Positions 25,677 to 33,064 of a stretch of DNA of 59,164 bases are shown here, one piece after another. The position numbers were made by a program, and so were the translations under genes. Source of the stretch: Neisseriales bacterium. GTDB taxonomy: Bacteria; Pseudomonadota; Gammaproteobacteria; Burkholderiales; UBA11063. Each line of letters begins with the position of its first letter. Position 1 is the first letter of the stretch. The notes under the pieces were generated by a model. The model was not told the origin of the DNA and did no database searches. It was given only the letters and a program-made list of their open reading frames with translations. The stretch lies in contig SSGX01000044.1 in NCBI GenBank assembly GCA_008017155.1, positions 1 to 59,164 of the forward strand, in the 5' to 3' direction.

Positions 25677-25878
25677 TCATATCTAGGGATAAATTAGCCC
25701 TTTCCTACTTTTGATTGCCATATTTTGTATTTACCGTTTAATATATCAAATTGATTTCATTAAAAATTTTCCTAATACTATAATTTTTGATTTGTCTATA
25801 GACAAAAATGATGATTGTAGATATTTTATCTGACAGCTAAAATAACGCTATCAGAAAAAATTTACAGGAGTACTGATT

Positions 25879-26322
25879 ATGATGAAGCAAGCACAATTTG
25901 ATCGCGTTATTACTATTGAGGATAATAAGAGTTTTACATGGGAAAATCGTGATTGGGGCGTAGAGCATTTGGCAGTGATAAAAAGTGAGAGTATGGAAAT
26001 GCACCATAAAAAAGTTCTACCTCATTCAGTTGGGATTCCCCATAAACACCACTATGAGACATTATATTATGTCTTATCTGGCGAGATCATATCAATTTCA
26101 GGTGAAAACCTTGAGCATGTATCAATACAAAAAGCCGGTAGCTATGTTCATGTGCCAAACGGAGTATTACATACTGTTGCTAATTTAAGTGATGAGTCAG
26201 CAATTACTCTTGTAGTACATAATATTCATGATGTGGAAGATAAGTGCACTACTTATTTTGAAAAAGAAGATATTGCTAAAAGAGTTATAGCGAAACTCGC
26301 AAATGATACTTTTGTAAAATAA
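25879..26322 (+). CDS. Small cupin-domain protein
   Basis: A 147-residue single-domain cupin. Motif 1 GIPHKHHYETLYYVLSG (52-68) gives His55, His57/58 and Glu60. Motif 2 GSYVHVPNGVLHTVAN (87-102) gives His98; together these are the usual four metal ligands. A good CAGGAG lies before the ATG. Cupins of this size include sugar isomerases, dioxygenases and sensors, and the substrate cannot be assigned. It follows the peptide genes on the same strand, so a link to the RiPP-like locus is possible but unsupported. Confidence 0.8.
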   Translation: MMKQAQFDRVITIEDNKSFTWENRDWGVEHLAVIKSESMEMHHKKVLPHSVGIPHKHHYETLYYVLSGEIISISGENLEHVSIQKAGSYVHVPNGVLHTVANLSDESAITLVVHNIHDVEDKCTTYFEKEDIAKRVIAKLANDTFVK

Positions 26323-26385
26323 TAAGCTTTATTTTACTGCTGACAATTACACTATAAGTATAAATATGATATTGGAGGTGTCATT

Positions 26386-26496
26386 ATGAGGGATTTTTTT
26401 AGAATAGTTCGGTTAATTGTGAGCACAATGGCTGAGGCTAGCAGGTTTGAGGCGCAGTCATATTATATACAATCTCGTCATAGATTAAATAGGTAG
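26386..26496 (+). CDS. 36-residue micro-protein, paralogue of 44056-44178
   Basis: ATG 26386 follows a strong GGAGGTG (26374-26380). The product begins MRDFFRIVRLIVSTMAEASR and ends YYIQSRHRLNR. It aligns without gaps to the 40-residue product at 44056 (pattern FF-x4-LIV-x-TMA-x-A-x-R-x-E-x-Q-x-YYIQS-[RK]-HR, about 20 identities in 33). The two copies are 17.7 kb apart with unrelated flanking DNA, so conservation is at protein level. An N-terminal amphipathic/hydrophobic helix with basic ends suggests membrane association. Family unknown to me. Confidence 0.6.
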   Translation: MRDFFRIVRLIVSTMAEASRFEAQSYYIQSRHRLNR

Positions 26497-26520
26497 TTTT
26501 TGATTAGCAAATTAAACATT

Positions 26521-27627
26521 TTATTGGACAAATAGCAATAAACTGATAATTGGTAAGAAAATTGCTAAGCCAGCTAGATTATATTTAATATAGGTTTGAA
26601 TATAGTTGCCGGAATAAAGCGGGAAATTACGCAAATATATCCGGTAACTAATCAGGCTAGCCATTGATGCTATCATCGTGCCCATCCCACCAATATTAAC
26701 TCCCCAAATTAATGCCATTTTTGCGCTCGTAAATGGTGACAGCATAATCGCAGTAGGTACATTACTGATAAACTGGCTTAAAATAGTTGCAGTCCAGAAT
26801 GTCATCATCGATCCTTTCAAGAATAGTTTTAGATATTCCGCCACCTCCGGGATATGTGAGATATTACCAATTACAATAAAAAATAGAATAAAAGTAATCA
26901 ATAAAGAATAATCAACTTCTTTGATAATTTTCGGGACTGTAACAAGTGATATTGCAATGATAAGAAGAGTTACGTTACGGTAATCAAAGACTCGTCCAAC
27001 ACTTAATAAAATTGCTACAAACATAAAAATGAAGAGAATAACTATCAATGGTCGTTTTAGCCGTGTATTTTCTAAGTCTAGTTTAAATGGTGTAATTTCA
27101 ATCGGCTGAGTAAGCCACCATAAAAGAACTGTAGCCAAAAGCTGAAGGATCATCATTTGCCCAAGAAATGTCCACCACGAATAATGATAATAAGCATAGA
27201 GGAATAGGTTTTGCGGGTTACCAAGCGGTGTAAAGCTACTACCCAGATTGGCTGCTATGGTTTGTAGGACGATTATTCGGATGGTGTTTATATTTATTTT
27301 TAGACTGATTAATAGTGTTATAGGTACAAATGTTATCAGAGCAACATCATTGGTAATAAACATGGCACTGATAGCCGATAGAAGTAGCATTATTCTTGTC
27401 AGGTTTTTCTCATTGCTGGCAAGGTTTAGGATTTTTACGGCAATTAAATCAAGTAATTTGTAGCGCTGAAAAACTGCAACAACTATCATCAGATTAAATA
27501 ATAGGGCAATAACCTGCCAGTTTATATAATCAGCTTTAGGTAAACCCCAGAACGAGGATACTATCGCAGCAATTAGTAATATGCTGGTTAGTAGATTGTT
27601 TTTGGTGATTTTCCAGATATATTCCAT
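26521..27627 (-). CDS. ArsB/NhaD-type (ion transporter superfamily) permease
   Basis: An inner-membrane protein of 368 residues with about 10-11 hydrophobic segments over its whole length. TNDVALITFVPI and NLGSSFTPLGNPQNLFLY are hallmark motifs of the CitM/ArsB/NhaD/SLC13 superfamily, with the second half repeating SNVPTAIMLSPF. Anion (citrate, arsenite) or Na+/H+ exchange are possible; specificity is not readable. It is monocistronic, ending 24 bp from the convergent micro-protein gene. Confidence 0.82.
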   Translation of the reverse strand: MEYIWKITKNNLLTSILLIAAIVSSFWGLPKADYINWQVIALLFNLMIVVAVFQRYKLLDLIAVKILNLASNEKNLTRIMLLLSAISAMFITNDVALITFVPITLLISLKININTIRIIVLQTIAANLGSSFTPLGNPQNLFLYAYYHYSWWTFLGQMMILQLLATVLLWWLTQPIEITPFKLDLENTRLKRPLIVILFIFMFVAILLSVGRVFDYRNVTLLIIAISLVTVPKIIKEVDYSLLITFILFFIVIGNISHIPEVAEYLKLFLKGSMMTFWTATILSQFISNVPTAIMLSPFTSAKMALIWGVNIGGMGTMIASMASLISYRIYLRNFPLYSGNYIQTYIKYNLAGLAIFLPIISLLLFVQ

Positions 27628-27727
27628 CTCTTCTCTTGATCTCTGTGGGTTAAAAAATTTAAATAGTTTTTAAAATATTATACCTTTTTCATGGTAAGTA
27701 ATGCATCAAATTCTGATTTAAAGTTGA

Positions 27728-27757
27728 AATAGCCTTATCTTTAGAGATAAGGCTATT
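27728..27757 (-). terminator. Terminator-like hairpin after the pore-former-like operon
   Basis: A perfect 13-bp inverted repeat (27728-27740 with 27745-27757; AATAGCCTTATCT) with loop TTAG lies 22 bp beyond the stop of the gene at 27780. The following minus-strand sequence is T/A-rich but lacks a long T run. Confidence 0.65.
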
Positions 27758-27779
27758 AGTAAGGTTAGCTTAGACACAA

Positions 27780-29324
27780 TTATTGTAGTGGTTTTATATA
27801 GTCTTTTGCTGTTTGAGCTGAAATCTTATCACTTATAACGTAAGGTAGAGACTCTGTGATTTCATACGGTTTCATAGTTGAAAGTTTTGGTGTAATCTTA
27901 AGAGTCCTTGAATAATGATAACCTACTTCTGTGGTAAATTCATACTCATCTCGTAATGAAATTTTCCCAGAGCTATTAAGAGCAAATTTATCAGGATCAA
28001 TTGAATATTTTGCAAGGAAGTATGGGTTAATTTTAACTGATACAATATTATTTGCGGATTTATTGCGGCAGTTACCATCTAAAGCATAATCACCAGATAT
28101 ATTATAATCTTTAAGTGGATAATTCGTATAGACTTTACCACTTACTTTTTGTCTTGATAAGCTCGTAATTCCAGTAGCTTTTGATTTTGCTGGAATCAAA
28201 ATCATTCCTGCTGGAACAGAAATCATCTCGCTAGTTTGTCTATCTGTAAGCTTTAATTTAGACTTGCTAATCTCCAATTCAATTGACACTGATTTTGAAG
28301 TTTCTGAAACTGCTGGTACTTTTACCATAGTTCCCAAAGTAAGATTTGTTTTAAAAGATGTGGTTCTTTTCGTTTGTTCTGAGAAACCATTGGTAATTGT
28401 TCTTGACACTTCAGTGGAGCGAAAATTACTAGCTGACTCAGCATTATTGTCATAGTCTTCACGTGTTACTACTAAAGGTGTAAGCGTAGATAGTTTAAAT
28501 GATTGGATTGCGGCTTGCTCTAAACTAACGTTACCATAATCAACATTAACATAGGGATCATATAGTTTGCATATAGCACCCGCATTCCAGAGGTCTATCT
28601 GTTTACCATCATTTCGCCTAATGGTGAGATCAAGAAGTCCTGCTTTTTGTGTTTTATTCCATACTGGAATTAAAGTACGCAAGTTTTTATAAACTTCAGC
28701 TAGCAGGAATTTTTCTTCAGCCGTATAGTTCTCTGGGTTAGTGGATGTTTGCAATAAATTGATAGTTTGAACATCTTCATTTTTTGGTGGATAAAATTTA
28801 TATGTACCATCAGAGTATTTATTATCATTATTTTTTGTTACGACCCATGTATCTAGCTTATTTGTTGAGATATTTTGACAGCTACCATTTTGACATCTAG
28901 CAACTTTACTTACTCGTGCCTCTATCTTCATGTTATCTGAATTTGCCCACCAATAGATCATAGTCCAATGAGCAACATTAGTTTCAAGATGTTTTATATC
29001 ATTTGGGTCTGTTTTAAGAAAAAAACTTGCATGTCCACCAACACCAGAGTAATCAATTTTTAGGCTGGAATATTTGGAATAGCCATACTCGTTAGGTTTC
29101 ACAAAAATCTCTTTACATTCATGTTCTGGAATATCAAATTCTCTTGTTTGCATCCAGTCTGAATCAGTATTAATTCGCCAAGCTATATTGTTAAAGTTTG
29201 ATAGATTCACTTTATACGCTCCATGTGAATGATTACATAAGCTAAAGGCTGTAGGCCAGTCTGCATAGACATTTGCAGAAAGCAGTAATGTTGATAAGAT
29301 GGCAATTAAATTTGTCTTTTTCAT
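27780..29324 (-). CDS. Secreted aerolysin/ETX-MTX2-like protein A (tandem pair)
   Basis: A 514-residue protein with a signal peptide (cut after NVYA, residue 21). The N-terminal domain (about 22-120) resembles that of its upstream neighbour (FSLCN...ECKEI versus LKFCN...ECKVM). Residues about 300-405 have the Ser/Thr-rich alternating pattern of aerolysin-fold pore formers: an FRSTEVSRTI strand, an amphipathic Ser/Lys segment, MISVPAGMILIPAKS, then GKVYTNYPL. The match is of texture, not of a diagnostic signature. It lies 14 bp after gene B, in one operon. An adhesin or carbohydrate-binding role remains possible. No immunity or secretion gene is adjacent. Confidence 0.55.
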   Translation of the reverse strand: MKKTNLIAILSTLLLSANVYADWPTAFSLCNHSHGAYKVNLSNFNNIAWRINTDSDWMQTREFDIPEHECKEIFVKPNEYGYSKYSSLKIDYSGVGGHASFFLKTDPNDIKHLETNVAHWTMIYWWANSDNMKIEARVSKVARCQNGSCQNISTNKLDTWVVTKNNDNKYSDGTYKFYPPKNEDVQTINLLQTSTNPENYTAEEKFLLAEVYKNLRTLIPVWNKTQKAGLLDLTIRRNDGKQIDLWNAGAICKLYDPYVNVDYGNVSLEQAAIQSFKLSTLTPLVVTREDYDNNAESASNFRSTEVSRTITNGFSEQTKRTTSFKTNLTLGTMVKVPAVSETSKSVSIELEISKSKLKLTDRQTSEMISVPAGMILIPAKSKATGITSLSRQKVSGKVYTNYPLKDYNISGDYALDGNCRNKSANNIVSVKINPYFLAKYSIDPDKFALNSSGKISLRDEYEFTTEVGYHYSRTLKITPKLSTMKPYEITESLPYVISDKISAQTAKDYIKPLQ

Positions 29325-29338
29325 TTTGAGTAATCCTT

Positions 29339-30970
29339 TTATTTAGTATTGGTAAAGGGGTTAATTTGTGCTGCTTTATTGTCTTTTTTGATTAAATTAC
29401 TAGTGCTATTGATTATTATTGGTGTATTTTTTTGTAATTCGGATAAAGATACTACTTTACTTGTTAATAAATGTGACTGCTCATCAGATTTAGCTAGGCG
29501 TAATTTATTACTATAAGAATCTTCTGGTTTTTTATCCCAAACTTGAACTAGTATACTATATCCGTTATTAGTCGTAAATTTAAATTTATCTTCCACATAG
29601 ACAGTATCATTGCTTTCTGATTGGTTAAAAATAGAGGTATTTTTTATCTCCTTAAATTTTAGTAGGTCGCTTACATTTATCATATAATTTGCATCATTAC
29701 AGCTAGCATTCATGTTTTTATTGATAATTGCAGTTGCAAATACATTCGTTACCGGGTAGCGATTTACAAAAGTACCACTAAATTTTGACTGTTGAATAGT
29801 GTATGTCACATAAATATCTTTACTTTTGGGTACATGAATTTGCATACTTGGTACTGATATTTTAACATTAGTTTTGTTGTACTCAGATTTACCAACCTCC
29901 TCAACCATTTTGAAATTTGCTTCAAAGGTCATTTCTCCACTTGCAACCAGTTTAAATCCACCAGATTGCTTAAATTTGAATCCTAGTTGATTTGATGAAA
30001 CATATGTTGTTGTTGCTGTTTCAGAAGTTTCCTCCGAAAAACTCCATGGTGCTGTTAATTCGGTTCTAGCTTCTCCACTTTTGAATTCATTAACTAATTC
30101 TCTTTTTAGTGTTACTGTACCATCATTAGATACTGGGGAAGCAAGCTCAGTCTTTACATCTATTGATGGATTTACTTGATAATTTATGTCACATATTTTA
30201 TTCAGTTCAAAACGTTGGTTATTATGAATTTGATTAGTTGTTTCAGATGTAAATTTAGCTTTATTTGTTAGTCCCATCAATTGGTAGAAAAAACTACTTT
30301 TATTTTTACTTCTAACTTGTTTTAGGGCTTCATTAAAATTTAAATCAACTACATTACGTATTTGCTGAGCTGGGGGATTATTTAAGCGTTTTGAATAGAT
30401 ATAAAATACTTGCTCATTTTTATTGGGATATGGAGTAAATTTATCTCTGCCGCCATTGTGCTTATAAATATCAAAGACAGTATTGGAACCTAATTTAGTA
30501 AAGTTGCTATAATTGTCATTGTAATAGATACCCTCAATTGCAGGAAACATAATATGTAAATCACTGTTATTTTGTTTTAAGTAACTGCGAGGTGTCCATG
30601 AGTTCTCATTAGCTGAGCAATAATCAATATTTCCTGGATCACTATTAATATTAAATTTTTCAGCCGGTTCCCATTTATCACCTTTGTGTTCTGAAATCTG
30701 CAAGCTTATCTCGCTATGTGAATCATGGCAAGGCAGTTTATTTTCATAATGAACATTCATGACCTTACATTCACCAGAGTTCATTGCTATGTCCAATTTG
30801 GTATTTGGACCATGTCCACCATCCACTTCAATTTCAGCATTTGTACGTCCGGTAACTTTTACTTGAGCCTCGAACGGGCTTAGGTTACAGAATTTAAGTT
30901 GTTGTGGAATATCTGCATATGCTAGTGTAGATAAACCACTTATTAGTAGTGCTAAATGTTTTGTTTTCAT
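29339..30970 (-). CDS. Secreted aerolysin/ETX-MTX2-like protein B (tandem pair)
   Basis: A 543-residue protein with a signal peptide (cut after LAYA, residue 19). After an N-terminal region with paired Cys (C28, C68, C81) and a middle domain, residues 280-405 carry the clearest pore-former texture of the pair: SFSEETSETATTTYV, GFKFKQSGGFKLVASGEMTF, then NKTNVKISVPSMQIHVPKS and a KFSGTFVNRYP strand. In ETX/MTX2 proteins such a segment contains the strands that rearrange into the transmembrane barrel, and V-P-x-x-x-x-x-V-P is typical. It is the first gene of the operon, with AGAAGG before the ATG. Function is inferred from sequence texture. Confidence 0.6.
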   Translation of the reverse strand: MKTKHLALLISGLSTLAYADIPQQLKFCNLSPFEAQVKVTGRTNAEIEVDGGHGPNTKLDIAMNSGECKVMNVHYENKLPCHDSHSEISLQISEHKGDKWEPAEKFNINSDPGNIDYCSANENSWTPRSYLKQNNSDLHIMFPAIEGIYYNDNYSNFTKLGSNTVFDIYKHNGGRDKFTPYPNKNEQVFYIYSKRLNNPPAQQIRNVVDLNFNEALKQVRSKNKSSFFYQLMGLTNKAKFTSETTNQIHNNQRFELNKICDINYQVNPSIDVKTELASPVSNDGTVTLKRELVNEFKSGEARTELTAPWSFSEETSETATTTYVSSNQLGFKFKQSGGFKLVASGEMTFEANFKMVEEVGKSEYNKTNVKISVPSMQIHVPKSKDIYVTYTIQQSKFSGTFVNRYPVTNVFATAIINKNMNASCNDANYMINVSDLLKFKEIKNTSIFNQSESNDTVYVEDKFKFTTNNGYSILVQVWDKKPEDSYSNKLRLAKSDEQSHLLTSKVVSLSELQKNTPIIINSTSNLIKKDNKAAQINPFTNTK

Positions 30971-31312
30971 TATTTTTGACCTTCTCTTAAAATTAAGAAT
31001 TTTTGCTTACCATAGTATTGTAACAACTTTTATGCGACTTGCCAATAAGTAATTATGTATACTAGCTATACAAAAACGTATAATTTATGCTTTTTATTAA
31101 ATATTTAAAATCTTCTTTTGAAATAGAGGGATACGTAGCAATATAAATTAAATTATATTTTGTTTGTAGTCAATTATAATAGATTAATGTGGCGATTTAG
31201 TTAAGTAGTAATTCGTGATAGAAAAGAGGAAAAAGCTTGACAGTCATTTGTCTTTTAGGTTACAATATTGGTAGTATAAAATATACTACTTAAATTTGGA
31301 TAAGGAAGAATA
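30971..31312. other. Divergent control region between pore-former operon and SDR-TrmB operon
   Basis: AT-rich. It contains a TACAAT/TACTAT -10 candidate for the minus-strand operon near 31010-31022 and the consensus promoter plus palindrome for the SDR gene at 31237-31289 (separate entry). No further gene is seen. Confidence 0.45.
31237..31289 (+). promoter_or_regulatory. Sigma70 promoter with downstream palindromic operator candidate
   Basis: TTGACA (31237-31242), 18-bp spacer, TACAAT (31261-31266). Starting 5 bp after the -10 is the inverted repeat GTAGTATA-AAA-TATACTAC (31271-31289), covering the expected transcription start. A repressor bound there would block initiation. The TrmB-type regulator encoded as second gene of this operon is the natural candidate, which is inference. 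Confidence 0.65.
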
Positions 31313-32035
31313 ATGAGAAAATTAGTTGTTATTACTGGTGCAAGCTCAGGAATTGGTAAAGCTACCGCGATTCGCATGTCAGAGGCTGGGCATCCACTAT
31401 TACTTTTAGCAAGAAGAATTGAGAATCTTGAAGCCTTAAATTTACCTAACACGTTATGTCGTAAAGTTGATGTAACAGATTTAAATTCGTTTCAAGCAGC
31501 AGTTGATGAAGCTGAGAAAATTTATGGTCCAGCAGATTTACTAATTAATAATGCTGGAGTTATGCTACTTGGCAATATTGCCACCCAAGATAGTACAGAA
31601 TGGCAGCAAATGCTAAACATAAACGTGATGGGTGTTTTAAATGGTGTTAAAACAGTTCTTGGTAAGATGATTGCTAGGAATGAAGGGACGATCATCAATT
31701 TATCCTCAATTGCGGGTAGAAAAACCTTTCCGGATCATGCGGCATACTGTGCGAGTAAGTTTGCCGTGCATGCACTTACTGAAAATATCCGTGGTGAAGT
31801 AGCGGGGCATAATGTAAGAATGACGGTTATTGCACCGGGTGTAGTTGAGACTGAGCTTCTTTCACATACAACTGATAGTACAATTGTTGATAATTATAAA
31901 AATTGGAAAGCGAGTACCATCAAACAAGGACTTAACCCAGATGATATTGCACGCGCGATTGAATATGCATATAGTCAGCCGCAAAATGTCTGCATTCGTG
32001 AGATCGTGATTGCTGATACTAGGCAGGATGCATAA
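31313..32035 (+). CDS. SDR oxidoreductase (YdfG-like)
   Basis: A 240-residue classical short-chain dehydrogenase. TGASSGIGKAT (9-19), LARRIENLE with the Arg pair favouring NADP(H), NNAGVM (about 79-84), catalytic Ser in NLSSIAG, YCASK Tyr-Lys, and PGVVET are in order. This resembles YdfG-type NADP-dependent 3-hydroxy acid/serine dehydrogenases. AAGGAAG precedes the ATG. The regulator gene follows after 2 bp. The substrate is unknown. Confidence 0.87.
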   Translation: MRKLVVITGASSGIGKATAIRMSEAGHPLLLLARRIENLEALNLPNTLCRKVDVTDLNSFQAAVDEAEKIYGPADLLINNAGVMLLGNIATQDSTEWQQMLNINVMGVLNGVKTVLGKMIARNEGTIINLSSIAGRKTFPDHAAYCASKFAVHALTENIRGEVAGHNVRMTVIAPGVVETELLSHTTDSTIVDNYKNWKASTIKQGLNPDDIARAIEYAYSQPQNVCIREIVIADTRQDA

Positions 32036-32037
32036 AC

Positions 32038-32826
32038 GTGCAAGTGCTTATCGCTAGTCTTGAAAAACTTGGCTTAGCCAAAAGTGAGGCACTGGTTTAT
32101 ATTGATATTCTCCAGAATCCGGTTAGTAATGGTTCACAGATTACGAGCCGGATTAACATTCCTAAGCCTTCAGTGTATCTGGCTTTGGATAAGCTTTACC
32201 AAAAGGGAGTTATTAATCTTATCCCGGGTAAATCTAAACAATATATTGCCCAAGATCCAGTAGTTGCACTTGAGCAACTGCGGAAAGATTATAATGCAAG
32301 TATTGACAATACCTTACAAGAGATAAAAAATCTTAATCATCGTCAGAGTTATGATGAATTTATCCATGTTCAAGGTTATACTAATTTTAGTACGCAATTG
32401 TTAGCAATGATCAATAATAGCCAAAAAGAGTTATACTTACATGGGAATCTTGATTTAAATCTGTTTAGAACCGAGCTGGAAAAGGCTTCTAGTCGGGGGG
32501 TGCGGATTATAAATTATTCCTTTGGTGCTAAGTATGATTACTCATTTTTGAGTGAGAATTTTCATGATGATAAGCTCACAAGTGAGAATTTTCGCTTACT
32601 AATGGTAGCAGATTATCAGGAGTGTTTGATGGCAGAAGGGGCTTCTAATCAGGATTACTTAGCGATTTATACCCGGAATATGTTTCAAGTTGGCTTGATT
32701 GCTGAAAATATCCACAATGCAATTTATTGGCTTAAACTCTATCAACAAAACCCTGGCTTTACTTATCCATGCCGGCTGGAAACTTTGGCAGAAAAAGATA
32801 TTCATCCGAGTGGCTATGTGATTTAG
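32038..32826 (+). CDS. TrmB-family transcriptional regulator
   Basis: A 262-residue protein with GTG start at 32038, 2 bp after the SDR stop. The N-terminal winged helix is of TrmB type: LEKLGLAKSEALVYIDILQN, ITSRINIPKPSVYLALDKLY, KGVINLIPGKSKQYIAQDP. A coiled coil and an effector domain (from about 115) follow. TrmB regulators are best known from archaea but occur in bacteria. Its coupling to the SDR gene and the palindrome over the promoter suggest autoregulation. Confidence 0.85.
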   Translation: MQVLIASLEKLGLAKSEALVYIDILQNPVSNGSQITSRINIPKPSVYLALDKLYQKGVINLIPGKSKQYIAQDPVVALEQLRKDYNASIDNTLQEIKNLNHRQSYDEFIHVQGYTNFSTQLLAMINNSQKELYLHGNLDLNLFRTELEKASSRGVRIINYSFGAKYDYSFLSENFHDDKLTSENFRLLMVADYQECLMAEGASNQDYLAIYTRNMFQVGLIAENIHNAIYWLKLYQQNPGFTYPCRLETLAEKDIHPSGYVI

Positions 32827-32963
32827 AAAGAAATATTACTTTTTAGGATTTAAAGGTATAAATTAATTTTCTGCAACAGGTTTCAGCAACTTAACAGTAG
32901 CAACATTTTTCTATTTGTCAACCAAAAAATTTACTTTTTTTACTATCTTTTATTTGGAGTGAT

Positions 32964-33011
32964 ACACTATATCTAGGTTATAATCTGATATGTAACCACT
33001 ACTAATAGTGT
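32964..33011 (+). promoter_or_regulatory. Two NrdR boxes and nrdA promoter
   Basis: ACACTATATCTAGGTT (32964-32979) and CCACTACTAATAGTGT (32996-33011) both fit the NrdR consensus acaCwAtATaTwGtgt and start 32 bp apart, i.e. three helical turns. That is the usual paired arrangement for the ATP-cone repressor NrdR. TATAAT (32979-32984) lies between and overlaps the first box, with TTGGAG at 32954 as a weak -35. Repression of nrdA when dATP is high is the expected outcome. nrdR itself is not in the window. Confidence 0.8.
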
Positions 33012-33064
33012 TTTAAAAACATATAATACTAACATAGTGATTTGATAATAATAAGGATATTGTT

